Positions 36,048-45,578 of a stretch of 64,000 bases of DNA are shown piece after piece (the first letter of the stretch is position 1; each line of letters starts with the position of its first letter). Both the position numbers and the translations under genes were made by a program. The notes under the pieces are model-generated. The model worked only from the letters and a program-made list of their open reading frames with translations. It ran no database searches and was not told where the DNA came from. This DNA is from Actinotignum schaalii (lineage in GTDB: Bacteria; Actinomycetota; Actinomycetes; Actinomycetales; Actinomycetaceae): positions 620,001 through 684,000 of the forward strand of contig NZ_CP008802.1 in the NCBI RefSeq assembly GCF_000724605.1, given 5' to 3'.

Positions 36048-36827
36048 CTAGGATTCCGCGCCGGCAGTGCCCTCGGTGGCGGATGCACCCGTGCCGGGAG
36101 CTGCGTCGTCGTTCTTATCCTCAGCCACCGCTTGGACTTCACCCTTCTCGATGAGGTCGGCGAGAATCCGGTAGGACGCTTCCGCGGCGGCGTGCCGGGC
36201 GTTCTTCTGTGAGGTGCCTTCGCCGCTGCCCCATGCGCGCCCGGCCATCGACGCAACGGCCGTGAAAACGCGGGCGTGATCGGGACCGGTGGAGCTGAGT
36301 TCGAACTCCATGGTGCCCTCCCAACCCAGGCCGTGCGCGAGCTCTTCGAAACTCGTTTGCCAATCGAGGTTCGGGCCCAGCACGGAGGCGTCTTTGATCT
36401 TGGAATCGAGGAGCCGGTCCACGATTTCGCGGGTGGGTTCCATCCCGTGTTCCAGGTAGGTGGCGGCGATCAGCGCTTCCACGGTATCTGAAAGAATGGA
36501 ATCCTTATTGCGCCCGCCGGAGCGGTCTTCCCCGCGGCCCAGGCGCAGGGAATCGCCCAGGTTGATGCGCCGCGCCACATCGGCGAGCGCCTTTTCGGAA
36601 ACCGCGTAAGTTTTCATCTGGGACATATCACCTTCGGAGGCGTCCGGGTATTCCCGGAAAACTTTCTCCGCGATAATAAGGCCCAAAATGGAGTCACCTA
36701 GGAATTCCAGGCGCTCGTTATGGGGTTCGTCGTGTTCGAAAGCGAAGCTGCGATGCGTGAGGGCGCGGCGCAGCAGCGGCCGGGGCAGGTCAATTCCCCA
36801 CTGTTCCACTAATTCGCGATAGGCCAT
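36048..36827 (-). CDS. rnc: Ribonuclease III
   Basis: A 259-residue RNase III with the catalytic signature NERLEFLGDSILGLIIAE, the second acidic cluster DTVEALIAATYLEHG and a C-terminal double-stranded-RNA-binding domain. It cleaves double-stranded RNA in rRNA and mRNA processing. The last 30 residues are an acidic tail. The ATG at 36827 lies 12 bases after the DUF177 gene; the frame extends to 36980 inside that gene and is not used. rpmF, often found between these two genes, is absent. Confidence 0.96.
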   Translation of the reverse strand: MAYRELVEQWGIDLPRPLLRRALTHRSFAFEHDEPHNERLEFLGDSILGLIIAEKVFREYPDASEGDMSQMKTYAVSEKALADVARRINLGDSLRLGRGEDRSGGRNKDSILSDTVEALIAATYLEHGMEPTREIVDRLLDSKIKDASVLGPNLDWQTSFEELAHGLGWEGTMEFELSSTGPDHARVFTAVASMAGRAWGSGEGTSQKNARHAAAEASYRILADLIEKGEVQAVAEDKNDDAAPGTGASATEGTAGAES

Positions 36828-36838
36828 ACGTATTCCAC

Positions 36839-37399
36839 TTACTCCTGTGCTCGCAGCTGGGCTTCCAGCGCATCCAGGGCATCCGAGCGCAGCGGCGGGG
36901 CCTCGTGGTGGTGCCCTTCGGGCAGATCTTCCAGGCGTTCCCCGCAGCCGGCGCACAGGCCCTGGCAGGTGGGCGAACACAGCGGTTGGAAGGGCAGGTT
37001 GAGCACGATGGCATCGCGCAGCACCGGTTCCAGATCCACGTGGTCGTCCTCAATAACCGGGTGTTCTTCGGCGTCCTCATCCCCTTCGGCGATGAGTTCG
37101 GCGCGCCGCTGCGGGTAGTAGGCCAGGTCGGATACGTCCTGGGTGCGTTCTTCGCGAATATCGCGCAGGCAGCGCGAGCACTGGCCTTCCACGGTGAAAT
37201 GCACCTGCCCGCCGATGTACACGCCTTCGGAAACCGAGGTGAGGCTCAGGTTCACATCCAGCTCGGATCCGGTGGGGACGGTCATAAGCTCGATGCCCAT
37301 GTCCGCGGGGGCGGCAAAGGTTTCCCGCACCGGCATGAGGGAGCCGTCGCTACGCGGTAAATCGTGCAGCGACACAACAAAAGGACTGCGAAGGTCCAC
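36839..37399 (-). CDS. DUF177 (YceD-like) protein
   Basis: A 186-residue DUF177 protein. Its Cys pairs CSRCL and CSPTCQGLCAGCG look suited to a zinc or structural site. Bacterial and chloroplast homologues take part in 23S rRNA accumulation or large-subunit assembly, which suits its place just before rnc. The start is a GTG whose first base overlaps the last G of the preceding TAG stop. Confidence 0.9.
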   Translation of the reverse strand: MDLRSPFVVSLHDLPRSDGSLMPVRETFAAPADMGIELMTVPTGSELDVNLSLTSVSEGVYIGGQVHFTVEGQCSRCLRDIREERTQDVSDLAYYPQRRAELIAEGDEDAEEHPVIEDDHVDLEPVLRDAIVLNLPFQPLCSPTCQGLCAGCGERLEDLPEGHHHEAPPLRSDALDALEAQLRAQE

Positions 37400-37992
37400 T
37401 ATTCCTCCTCGGAATGATCAAAAACAGCGTCGGTGGTTTCTTGGCGGCTGGCGAGGACTTCCCGGCCCGCGTAAATCTGGGCAAGAGCGGCATCCATTTT
37501 TTCGTGCGCGGCCCGCACGGCTTCTTCCAGCGCGGCGGCCACCCCGTTGACCTGGCCTTCCAGGGTGGCGAGGGTGGAATCGGAGTAGTGGTTGGCGCCG
37601 TCGCGCAGCCGTTCGGCCTTCTGCTTGGCCTCATCCTCAATCCGGGCGGCCGTGGAGCGCGCCGCGATGGTGATGGCGTCATTGGAGACGAGCCGGCTGG
37701 CCTGAGCGCGCGCTTCAGCCACAATATTTTCCGCATCCTGGCGGGCCGAAGCAATAATGCTGGCGGCTTCCTGGCGCCCGGAGGCACGCACCGAATCAAT
37801 ATCAGCCAGCACATCATCGGCGCGAAGCACCTGGTCGGGCACCGCATCGCGGGCGAGCTGGAGCAGGTCACGCACCTCGGATTGGTTGATCATCACCGAG
37901 GCGGACATGGGGATGGACCGGGCGTTATCCACCAGGGCGAGGAGCTCATCGAGGATCTCCACCACCGATTCCCCGCGCGTATCCTGAGTCAT
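37399..37992 (-). CDS. DivIVA-like coiled-coil protein
   Basis: A 197-residue largely helical protein with a long Ala/Glu/Arg coiled coil (about residues 65-165), resembling the DivIVA-like cell-division proteins encoded between coaD and the DUF177 gene in mycobacteria. A short N-terminal segment (VVEILDELLALVDNARSIP) may be the DivIVA-type part. Polar or septal membrane localisation is possible but not visible in the sequence. The ATG overlaps the coaD stop (ATGA). Confidence 0.8.
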   Translation of the reverse strand: MTQDTRGESVVEILDELLALVDNARSIPMSASVMINQSEVRDLLQLARDAVPDQVLRADDVLADIDSVRASGRQEAASIIASARQDAENIVAEARAQASRLVSNDAITIAARSTAARIEDEAKQKAERLRDGANHYSDSTLATLEGQVNGVAAALEEAVRAAHEKMDAALAQIYAGREVLASRQETTDAVFDHSEEE

Positions 37993-38462
37993 TGCATCTC
38001 CTCTTCCAAAGCCCGCGCCACCCGCGCGGGAACGAAACTCCGCACGTCACCTTTGTGCCGTGCCACATCTTTGACCAGCGAGGAGGCAATATGGCCTTTC
38101 GCCGGGTCCCCCACCAGGAACACCGTTTCGATGCCCGATATTTCCCGGTTCATGAGCGCCATGGGGTATTCCGCGTCCAGATCCACCGCGGAGCGCAGCC
38201 CCTTGACGATGGCGTCCGCCCGGATATCGCGGCAAAAATCCACCAGCAGCCCGCCGAAATCTTCCACCCGCACATTGGCCATATGGCGCACTTCTTCGCG
38301 AATGAACTCCACGCGTTGCCGCGGCGAAAAAAGCGGATTTTTCGAAGAGTTATGCGCGACCAGAATAACAACCTCGTCAAAGAGGGAAGCGGCGCGGGCA
38401 AAAACGTCGAGATGTCCGAAAGTGACGGGATCGAAGGATCCGGGGCAGACTGCAAGCGTCAT
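37989..38462 (-). CDS. coaD: Phosphopantetheine adenylyltransferase
   Basis: A 157-residue CoaD that makes dephospho-CoA from 4'-phosphopantetheine. The nucleotidyltransferase motif PGSFDPVTFGHLDV is at residues 7-20, and ISSSLVKDVARHKGDV near 125 is the C-terminal signature. It lies 48 bases after rsmD and overlaps the DivIVA-like gene by four bases. Confidence 0.97.
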   Translation of the reverse strand: MTLAVCPGSFDPVTFGHLDVFARAASLFDEVVILVAHNSSKNPLFSPRQRVEFIREEVRHMANVRVEDFGGLLVDFCRDIRADAIVKGLRSAVDLDAEYPMALMNREISGIETVFLVGDPAKGHIASSLVKDVARHKGDVRSFVPARVARALEEEMQ

Positions 38463-38510
38463 AGTTATAGCCTAATCTTTCCTGAGGCGCTCGGCCTAGT
38501 CGACGCGCGA

Positions 38511-39161
38511 TTATTGGGCGCTCTCGGCCGGCGCAGGACTGTCGCTCGCCGCCGCGGGGCGCTCGCTCGCCGCCGCGGTTGTGCCGGGCGCCGCCGTTTC
38601 TTCGCTTTCCGCGCCCGCGCTGCGCTGCGCCGTCCATAGCGTCGCGGTCCCGTAGCGGCGCGAATCATCGAGTTCCCAGCCCTCCGGCCAGCTCGGTTCC
38701 GGTGAGGAGCTATCACGTTCCACTACGACGACGGCGTCCGCGGCTACATGCGGGGCCAGGCCTTCGAGCACTTTCGTGATCTGTGCTTCTGTATAACGGT
38801 AGGGCGGGTCCACGAAAACGGCGTCGAAACGGTAATTCGGTTCCTGGGAAAGATACTTTTCCGCTTTCATCCGCACCACGGTCACATCGAGGTGGGCGCG
38901 GGCGGCGTTGTCACGAATAATGCTGACCGCCGGCCCTTCCGATTCCACCAGCACGACGGCGCGCGCCCCGCGGCTTTTCGCTTCCAGCCCCAAGGCACCC
39001 GAGCCGGCAAAAAGATCCAGAATTTCCCCATCCGCAATAAAGCCGCGGTGATCGAGCCGGGAAAATACCGCTTCGCGGGCTTTTTCCGAGGTGGGGCGGG
39101 TTCCCGAACTCGGCACCCGCAGAATATGTCCCTTGGCGGTTCCGGCAACAATACGTGTCAT
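38511..39161 (-). CDS. rsmD: 16S rRNA (guanine-966-N2) methyltransferase
   Basis: A 216-residue SAM-dependent methyltransferase with the SAM motif LDLFAGSGALGLEAKSRGA and the catalytic VFVDPPYRY. It methylates G966 of 16S rRNA. A 30-residue Ala/Ser/Glu-rich tail extends the C-terminus. The ATG lies three bases after the recG stop, with AAGGGG inside the recG end as ribosome-binding site. Confidence 0.95.
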   Translation of the reverse strand: MTRIVAGTAKGHILRVPSSGTRPTSEKAREAVFSRLDHRGFIADGEILDLFAGSGALGLEAKSRGARAVVLVESEGPAVSIIRDNAARAHLDVTVVRMKAEKYLSQEPNYRFDAVFVDPPYRYTEAQITKVLEGLAPHVAADAVVVVERDSSSPEPSWPEGWELDDSRRYGTATLWTAQRSAGAESEETAAPGTTAAASERPAAASDSPAPAESAQ

Positions 39162-39164
39162 TGC

Positions 39165-41378
39165 TTATCCCCTTTCCAGGTAGGTGGCTCGCTCGGTATC
39201 CAGCGCGTCCGCGGCCCGCTCCAGCTCCGCCGGCAGCGCGCCGCGTTCCACGAGGTCCGTGGCGGCGGCGCGCGCGGTAGCGATAATATCAGCGTCGCGC
39301 ACCGCGGAGAGGAAACGCAGGTGGGAGGTGGTTCCCGCCTGCCGCGTCCCCAGCACATCACCTTCGGAGCGCAGCTCCACATCTTTTTCGGCCAGCGCGA
39401 AACCGTCCGTGGTGGCGGCGAAAGCCGCGAGGCGTTCGGCGGCCAGGCTTCCTTCCGGGGCGCCGCTCACCGCCAGGCACAGCCCGGCTTTGCTCCCGCG
39501 CCCGATGCGCCCGCGCAGCTGGTGCAGCTGGGACAGCCCGAAGCGTTCGGCATTCATAATGATCATCATGGTGGCCTGCGGAACATCCACCCCCACTTCG
39601 ATGACGGTGGTGGAGACGAGCACCGGGACCCGCCCGGCCGCGAAATCCGCCATTGCGGCGTCTTTTTCCGCGGCGCTCAGTCGCCCGTGCATCTCCCCCA
39701 CCGCGATTCCCTCGAATTGGGGCAGGGCGCGCAGGCGTTCGGCCAGTTCAGTGACGGTGGCCAGCGTACTTTCGCTGCCCGGGTCCTCCGCGGGCGCGGC
39801 TGCGTCGTCGTTCTCGCTAATACGGGGAGCGAGCACGTACACGCGCCCGCCGCCCGCAATTTCTTCCCGAGCGCGCCACCACATGCGCGCGATCCAGTTC
39901 GCGCGGTTTTCCGGAACGACGACGGTGCTCACGCCAGCGCGCCCGCCGGGCAGTTCGCGCAAAGTGGAGACAGCCATATCTCCGAAAACGGTCATGGCGA
40001 CGGTGCGCGGGATGGGGGTGGCGGTCATGACGAGGGTGTGGACGCCGCGCGCGAGGCTATCGCGTTGGTCCACCCCGAAGCGATGCTGTTCGTCCACGAC
40101 CGCCAGGCCCAGGAAGGGAATCTGGACGGTCTCGGAAAGCAGCGCGTGGGTGCCGATAATAATGCCGGCTTCTCCCGAGGCGATGCGGGCCAGGGTGGCG
40201 CGGCGCTCGCTGGCGGTAAGCGATCCGGTGAGGAGTTCAACCCGGGTAGAGTTCTCGGCTGCACCCAGCATCCCGCCCGTGCCCAGGTCGCCGAGGAGTT
40301 CGCGCACGCTGCGGGCGTGCTGGGCGGCCAGCACTTCGGTGGGTGCCAGGAGGGCGGCCTGGCCCCCGCCATCGACCACCTGGAGCATGGCGCGCAGGGC
40401 CACCACAGTTTTCCCGCTTCCCACATCGCCTTGGAGCAGGCGCTGCATCGGAGTGGTGGCGGCCAGGTCCGCGGCAATCTCCTCCCCCACCGCGCGCTGC
40501 CCGGCGGTGAGTTCAAATGGCAGGCGGGCATCGAAAGCGTCCAGGAGTCCACCGCTATGCAGCGGGTAGGCGGTGGTGGGATGCGCGGCGCGGGCGGCGC
40601 GGCGCCGAGCGAGGACGGTGTGGAGCACCAGGGCTTCTTCGTGGCGGAACGGCAGTTGGGCGAGCGCGGCGGTGATGGGTTCCTCGGGGCGATGGGCGCG
40701 GCGCAGCGCCTCAAGCCGGGTGGGCAGGCCGTGGGCGCTCCGGTAGCCGGTAGGAAGCAGGTCGGGAACATCAGCGCTGGTCAGCCCGGTGAGAACGGTG
40801 CTGACCGCCCGCTCGATTTTCCAGGAGGGTAGCGCGGCACTGGCGTGATAGATGGGGATGGGGCGGCGCAGGCGCTCCACGTCCACGCTCCCCTCGTCTT
40901 CCACCAGGTCATAATCCGGGTGGGTGAGTTGCAGGGTGCCGCGATAGGAACTCACCGTCCCCGAAAAGGTGGCGACCGTGCCGGGTTGCAGGCGCCGTTC
41001 GTGGTAGGCCAAAACCCGCTGCGACTTCGCGAAGAATGTGAGGCTGAGTTCGCGGGCGCCGTCGGTCATAAGAACGGAGAGGATGAAGCCGCGCCGCGCA
41101 CGCATGGGCCGCAAGTCCGCGCCCACCACTCGGCCGATCACGGTGACATCCTCGCCTTCGCGCACCTGCTCGATGGGGAGGAGTTCACCGCGGCGCGCGT
41201 AACGGAAGGGCAGGTGGTAGAGCAGCTCGCCCACCGTGTGCAGCCCGAGCCGCGCAAACGAGGTGGCGCTGCGTTTGCCCAGGGCGCGCTCAAGCGGCAC
41301 GCTGAGCGCGGTCCACCCGTCCGATACCACGGCCGGGCTGCCGCCTCGCGTCTGTGCCGCCGCCTGCGCGCTGTCCAT
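39165..41378 (-). CDS. recG: ATP-dependent DNA helicase RecG
   Basis: A 737-residue RecG that remodels stalled forks and Holliday junctions. The wedge/OB domain is N-terminal, followed by helicase motif I GDVGSGKT, motif II DEQH, motif III TATPIPRT and motif VI (QLRGRIGRGSKAG). An unusual Asn/Asp/Ala-Pro loop (NDDAAAPAEDPG) sits in the second helicase domain. The start at 41378 is uncertain; an ATG at 41408 is in frame. First gene of a leftward seven-gene unit ending with fpg. Confidence 0.95.
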   Translation of the reverse strand: MDSAQAAAQTRGGSPAVVSDGWTALSVPLERALGKRSATSFARLGLHTVGELLYHLPFRYARRGELLPIEQVREGEDVTVIGRVVGADLRPMRARRGFILSVLMTDGARELSLTFFAKSQRVLAYHERRLQPGTVATFSGTVSSYRGTLQLTHPDYDLVEDEGSVDVERLRRPIPIYHASAALPSWKIERAVSTVLTGLTSADVPDLLPTGYRSAHGLPTRLEALRRAHRPEEPITAALAQLPFRHEEALVLHTVLARRRAARAAHPTTAYPLHSGGLLDAFDARLPFELTAGQRAVGEEIAADLAATTPMQRLLQGDVGSGKTVVALRAMLQVVDGGGQAALLAPTEVLAAQHARSVRELLGDLGTGGMLGAAENSTRVELLTGSLTASERRATLARIASGEAGIIIGTHALLSETVQIPFLGLAVVDEQHRFGVDQRDSLARGVHTLVMTATPIPRTVAMTVFGDMAVSTLRELPGGRAGVSTVVVPENRANWIARMWWRAREEIAGGGRVYVLAPRISENDDAAAPAEDPGSESTLATVTELAERLRALPQFEGIAVGEMHGRLSAAEKDAAMADFAAGRVPVLVSTTVIEVGVDVPQATMMIIMNAERFGLSQLHQLRGRIGRGSKAGLCLAVSGAPEGSLAAERLAAFAATTDGFALAEKDVELRSEGDVLGTRQAGTTSHLRFLSAVRDADIIATARAAATDLVERGALPAELERAADALDTERATYLERG

Positions 41379-41468
41379 ACTCTTCACATTACCGTTACGG
41401 CTGTGCATTGTTTGTTACGACGACGCCGCTACTCCCGCCGCACGTGCCCTACGCCACGGAGGGAACCT

Positions 41469-41497
41469 TTGGCAAGCGCTCTCCTGACCGCTATACT
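41469..41497 (+). promoter_or_regulatory. rpmB promoter
   Basis: TTGGCA (41469-41474), a 17-base spacer and TATACT (41492-41497). Transcription should start near 41504, giving an 86-base leader before the rpmB GTG. Confidence 0.8.
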
Positions 41498-41589
41498 AGT
41501 GGAGTTGTAATTTTCCTATGCGCTCAGGTGTATCTACCGAACAGCGGCAGGTGCGCGAGCGGATCCATGATCAACCGAAGGAGAACACC

Positions 41590-41781
41590 GTGGCTTCTGT
41601 TTGTGACGTCTGCGGCAAGCACCCGGGCTTCGGGAAGAGCGTCTCGCACTCGCACGTGCGTACTAGCCGCCGCTGGAACCCGAATATTCAGCGTGTTCGC
41701 GCGCTTGTGAAGGGCGCCCCCAAGCGCCTTAACGTGTGCACCTCGTGCCTCAAGGCCGGTAAGGTGCAGCGCGCCGCCTAA
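41590..41781 (+). CDS. rpmB: 50S ribosomal protein L28
   Basis: A 63-residue bL28 with two CxxC pairs ([11 protein letters not shown] and CTSCLKAG), the zinc-binding C+ form. The start is the GTG at 41590, preceded by GAAGGAG at seven bases; the open frame to 41518 is leader sequence. It stands alone with its own promoter and a strong terminator. Confidence 0.97.
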   Translation: MASVCDVCGKHPGFGKSVSHSHVRTSRRWNPNIQRVRALVKGAPKRLNVCTSCLKAGKVQRAA

Positions 41782-41837
41782 GTACTGTGGCTTCGCTGAA
41801 CTCTGGCTTACTCGCGTGAGTTAGCTGGGTTCAGCAT

Positions 41838-41889
41838 AGGAAGTGGTCGGAAACATGGATATTGTTTCCGACCACTTCCTTTTATCTTT
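41838..41889 (+). terminator. Rho-independent terminator of rpmB
   Basis: An 18-bp perfect stem (left arm 41838-41855, right arm 41863-41880, loop TGGATAT) followed by TTTATCTTT. It is the most canonical terminator in the window. Confidence 0.92.
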
Positions 41890-41971
41890 CTAGGCCCGGC
41901 ACCCCGTATAGCTTGAGAGGAACTCGAAGCTCGGTGATAACCGGGGTGATTCCCGGAGTTTCTCCGGCACT

Positions 41972-42703
41972 TTATTGGATGGTGAAACCGCCATCCACGG
42001 TCAGCGTGGTGCCGTTCACGAAGCCGGCTTTGCCGTCCGCCAGGAAGAAGACCGCTTCCGCAACTTCTTCAGGCTGGCCAAAGCGGCGCAGCGGAACCGG
42101 GTCGGTGGGAATAGAATCCACAATGCCCGCTACCAAGGGCGTCACGATGGTCCCCGGTGCCACAGCATTGAAGCGGATCCCTTCCTTACTGTATTCCGAG
42201 GCCAGGTGCTTGGTGTAGCCAATAACGGCGTGCTTGGCAGCGGTATATGCGGCCCCGCCCTTGGCAGCCACGATTCCGGCAACGGAGGCAATATTCACCA
42301 CCGCTCCCTCACCGCGCTTGAGCATACCGGGGAGGACTGCATTCGTCATATCAAAGACGGAGGTCAGGTTAATAGCCAGGAGGAAATCCCAGCGTTCGCG
42401 CGGGGTATCCAGGGATGCCTGGTACTTATCAAAGACACCGGCATTATTCACGAGCACGTCAATATGCTCGAATTCTTTTTCCACCTCGGCCACGGTAGCG
42501 ATAATGGAATCGTGATCGGTCAGGTCAATGGTGAAGGAGGACGCTTCGCCACCCGCGGCCTTGATCTCCGCCACCGCGGATTTCAGACCGTCCTCATTGA
42601 CATCAAGAAGGGCAACCTTGTAGCCGCGCTCCGCGAAAAGCTTGGCTTCGGTGAGCCCCATACCTGATGCTGCTCCTGTGATAACAGCAGTTTTCTGACT
42701 CAT
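41972..42703 (-). CDS. Short-chain dehydrogenase/reductase
   Basis: A 243-residue classical SDR with the cofactor motif TGAASGMG (residues 9-16), NNAG, catalytic Ser in NIASVAGIV and YTAAK. Asp at the end of beta-2 (LLDVNE) favours NAD over NADP. The substrate is unknown; family members at this similarity level reduce ketones, acetoin or 3-oxoacyl groups. It lies 48 bases after the MFS transporter gene, so the two are probably cotranscribed. Confidence 0.9.
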   Translation of the reverse strand: MSQKTAVITGAASGMGLTEAKLFAERGYKVALLDVNEDGLKSAVAEIKAAGGEASSFTIDLTDHDSIIATVAEVEKEFEHIDVLVNNAGVFDKYQASLDTPRERWDFLLAINLTSVFDMTNAVLPGMLKRGEGAVVNIASVAGIVAAKGGAAYTAAKHAVIGYTKHLASEYSKEGIRFNAVAPGTIVTPLVAGIVDSIPTDPVPLRRFGQPEEVAEAVFFLADGKAGFVNGTTLTVDGGFTIQ

Positions 42704-42751
42704 TTTTTCTCCTCTTATATTGGGTTATACCGCCTATGGCGGCAGCTTTTA

Positions 42752-43981
42752 TTACTTGGAGCGCCGCTGTGACACGGAGCCTTTCTTCATAACAATTCCG
42801 AGAGCAGCGATAGCAGCAACCGTCAAAACCGCTGCCCACATGAATGCCGGGGCATAGTTGCCACTTTGCCGATAGAAGGCCGCCAACTGGGGAGCGATGA
42901 GGGCAGCAACGGAATACGCCGTGAACATAATGGCGTAATTGAGGGTGGAGTACTTGGCACCAAATTGGTCAGATACCAGCGCGGGGAAAAGAGCGAGTAA
43001 GGCGCCACCGGAAGCCCCGACCAAGGCCATCAAAGCAAGGAACAGGCCCGCATTTGTTACCACGGACATGGAGAGCATGGCCGCCACATTGACAGCCATG
43101 GCGATCATCAAGGTGATTTCGCGCCCCATTTTATCCGAGAGTGCACCGAAGATCATTCGACCAATGAAATTGGATAGGGCTACCACGGTCACGGAAATGG
43201 TGGCCAGCTCAACTGACATTCCGGCTTGTTCTTTACCGATGGTGGCCGCCGCCCCGAGCATCATCATGTACGAGGTACCTGCGCCCACGAAAACGAAGAA
43301 GAGCAGCCAGAAGGTCGACGTTTTCATCATTTCTCGCCAGGTGAGCTGCACACCGCCGGGCACGGAAGAATTCGTACTGGGCGGGGCCCACCCGGCAGGA
43401 ATATACCCTTCGGCCGGAGGGCGCACGAATGCCGCGAAGATGAACATGAGTGCGGCATACACAATTCCCAGGACGATGAACCCTGCGAAAACGCTCTTGG
43501 CTTCAATAACTGCGGTGGCCACCGGTGCCGCAAAAACCGGCCCGACCGCAGCGAATCCGATAACCAAGCCGGAGGCGAGGCCCCGCCGGTCCGGGAACCA
43601 CTTGAGTACCGAGGTGATGGTGTAGTTATAGATCATGCCACCGCCGATGCCTGCCAGCACCCCGAAGGTCAGCCACATCATTATGACGCTGTTAGCAAAG
43701 CCGGTGAGTATCCATCCAGCTCCGAAGAATAAAGAACCGGTGAATACAATGCGATGCGGAACAATCTTATGTGCCACGGTTCCGACGATAATGCCCATGA
43801 CCGCGATGAAAATGTTGTAGAGCGTGAAGGCCAGGGTAATCTGCCCCATGTCCCAGCTGGTTTCTTCCATGAGGGGAGAAACAAAGACTGAGAAGGCGGA
43901 TGTGCCCGATAAAGCAAAGGTGAAGACACTGCCGGATATGAGGACGAGCCAGCGGTTTGGCGTTGAAATAATCGTTCCCAT
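42752..43981 (-). CDS. MFS transporter, OFA (oxalate/formate antiporter-like) family
   Basis: A 409-residue protein with 12 hydrophobic segments and the OFA-like features GGGMIYNYTITSVLKWFPDRRGLASGL and GASGGALLALFPALVSDQFG. OFA proteins exchange or take up small carboxylates. The ATG at 43981 follows GGGAG at seven bases; an in-frame extension to 44089 lacks support. With the following SDR gene it may form a small uptake-and-reduction unit; the substrate is not evident. Confidence 0.88.
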   Translation of the reverse strand: MGTIISTPNRWLVLISGSVFTFALSGTSAFSVFVSPLMEETSWDMGQITLAFTLYNIFIAVMGIIVGTVAHKIVPHRIVFTGSLFFGAGWILTGFANSVIMMWLTFGVLAGIGGGMIYNYTITSVLKWFPDRRGLASGLVIGFAAVGPVFAAPVATAVIEAKSVFAGFIVLGIVYAALMFIFAAFVRPPAEGYIPAGWAPPSTNSSVPGGVQLTWREMMKTSTFWLLFFVFVGAGTSYMMMLGAAATIGKEQAGMSVELATISVTVVALSNFIGRMIFGALSDKMGREITLMIAMAVNVAAMLSMSVVTNAGLFLALMALVGASGGALLALFPALVSDQFGAKYSTLNYAIMFTAYSVAALIAPQLAAFYRQSGNYAPAFMWAAVLTVAAIAALGIVMKKGSVSQRRSK

Positions 43982-44374
43982 AGATAATCTCCCAAAGGTG
44001 GTAGCCACGAAGTTCCGTTGCCCATTCAACCGAACAAGTAGGCCGTTAGTACTAATGTGACCTAGAGTACCACCGGGTACACCCGGCATGCCACAAAAAG
44101 AGATCGATATACGCAGGTCGTGAGAGTATGCAAGCAGGGCACGAGCAGGCGAGCAGGAGTCGGAAAGACGTAAAGCGAAGGCCCGAAAGGCCGCAAGCTA
44201 AGAACCGAAAACTGCACAACAAAGAGCCGGAAGGCTGCGGCAACGAGGAAGCGGAAGGCCGTATAAGCAAAGAGGGGCGGACCCAGATAAACCGGATCCG
44301 CCCCTTCCCGAGTAGGGATATGCAGAAGTCTCCCCGCGATGACACCGTGTCACGCGCGGAAGCTTCGCCAGGCG
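43982..44374. other. Gene-free interval between alcohol dehydrogenase and MFS genes
   Basis: No convincing gene. It contains the alcohol dehydrogenase terminator (44273-44306) and a purine-rich stretch (about 44128-44270) with several imperfect GAAGGCC words. Short open frames here have no ribosome-binding sites or family resemblance. Confidence 0.55.
44273..44306 (-). terminator. Terminator of the alcohol dehydrogenase gene
   Basis: On the minus strand AAGGGGCGGATCC and GGTCCGCCCCTC form a stem with one bulge around a 10-base loop, followed by TTTGCTT. Confidence 0.75.
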
Positions 44375-45391
44375 CTACTTGGAGAAATCAACAACCATGC
44401 GGCCTTCGATCTTGCCGGCCAGCATTTCGTCGATCATATCGTTGATGTCATCGAGGGGACGGGTGGCCACAATCGGCTTGACGAGGCCCTGGGCCCCGAA
44501 GTCGAAGGCTTCGGCCAGATCCTGGCGGGTACCCACGAGGGAGCCCACCACCTTGATGCCGTCCAGAACGGTGCGGTGGATATTCAGGTCAATGGTGCCC
44601 TTCGGGAGCCCGACGCACACCACGGTGCCGGCGGCCTTCATGGCGTCCACGGCCTGGCCGAAAGCAACCTGGGATACCGCGGTCACCACCGCGACATCCA
44701 CGCCGCCCACTTCCTTCTGGATCCATTCCCCGGAATTGATATCCGAGGAATTGACAACGAGGTCAGCGCCGACCTTCTTTGCCGATTCCAGCTTCTCATC
44801 ATTGATATCCACGGCCACCACGCGGGCCCGGAAGACGTTCTTGGCGTACTGGATGGCCAGGTTACCCAGCCCGCCCGCACCGTAAATCGCCACCCACTGG
44901 CCGGGGCGGATATTGCCATTCTTGAGGGCCTTGTAGGTGGTCACGCCCGCGCACGTAATGGACGAAGCTTCGGCCGGATCCAGCCCTTCGGGAACCTTGA
45001 CGGCGTAATCTGCCACGACGATGCACTTTTCGGCCATGCCACCGTCAACGCTGTAACCGGCGTTTTCCACGTTCCGGCACAGGGTTTCATCCCCGGTCAC
45101 GCAGTATTCACAGTGACCGCAGCCGCGGAAGAACCAGGCAACCGAAACGCGGTCGCCCACCTTGAGCGAGGTGACATCCTCACCGATTTGTTCCACAACG
45201 CCCACGCCTTCGTGGCCGATAATGCGGCCGGGCACGTCACCGAAATCACCGAGCGCCACGTGGATATCCGTGTGGCACAGGCCGCAGTATTCGATATCGA
45301 CGAGTGCTTCGTTGGCCTTAATCGGGCGCAGTTCCACGTCCTTAATGTCAACGTAGCCGTCCGAGGTTTCTCGAACTGTCGCTGCTCGCAT
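44375..45391 (-). CDS. adhP: Zinc-dependent alcohol dehydrogenase (AdhP type)
   Basis: A 338-residue medium-chain dehydrogenase. Catalytic zinc ligands are Cys in CGLCHTD, His-Glu in GHEGVGVVE and Cys in ITCAG; structural zinc Cys residues are in [15 protein letters not shown]. The NAD motif is GAGGLGNLA. It interconverts alcohols and aldehydes, probably ethanol/acetaldehyde in fermentation. The ATG follows AGGAGGAGAAA. Monocistronic with its own terminator. Confidence 0.95.
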   Translation of the reverse strand: MRAATVRETSDGYVDIKDVELRPIKANEALVDIEYCGLCHTDIHVALGDFGDVPGRIIGHEGVGVVEQIGEDVTSLKVGDRVSVAWFFRGCGHCEYCVTGDETLCRNVENAGYSVDGGMAEKCIVVADYAVKVPEGLDPAEASSITCAGVTTYKALKNGNIRPGQWVAIYGAGGLGNLAIQYAKNVFRARVVAVDINDEKLESAKKVGADLVVNSSDINSGEWIQKEVGGVDVAVVTAVSQVAFGQAVDAMKAAGTVVCVGLPKGTIDLNIHRTVLDGIKVVGSLVGTRQDLAEAFDFGAQGLVKPIVATRPLDDINDMIDEMLAGKIEGRMVVDFSK

Positions 45392-45578
45392 TTTCTCCTC
45401 CTATTTCAGCGGGAGCATCCTTACTCCCAGTTGATGCGATGCGGTTCGCCGCACCACTTCTTATTTTTGCGAGCGGAAGCATAGTATTCCAGGGGAGAAC
45501 GTCCTGATTTCGCGCAAAAAATTCGCCTATCCGAATAACGGCGCAGCGGCCTTCACCAGCGGCCTTCGGCCTCGGCCC

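Noticed and set aside
38748-40832. 694-codon open frame antisense to rsmD-recG
   Set aside because: Crosses two clear genes and has a composition typical of mirrored coding sequence.
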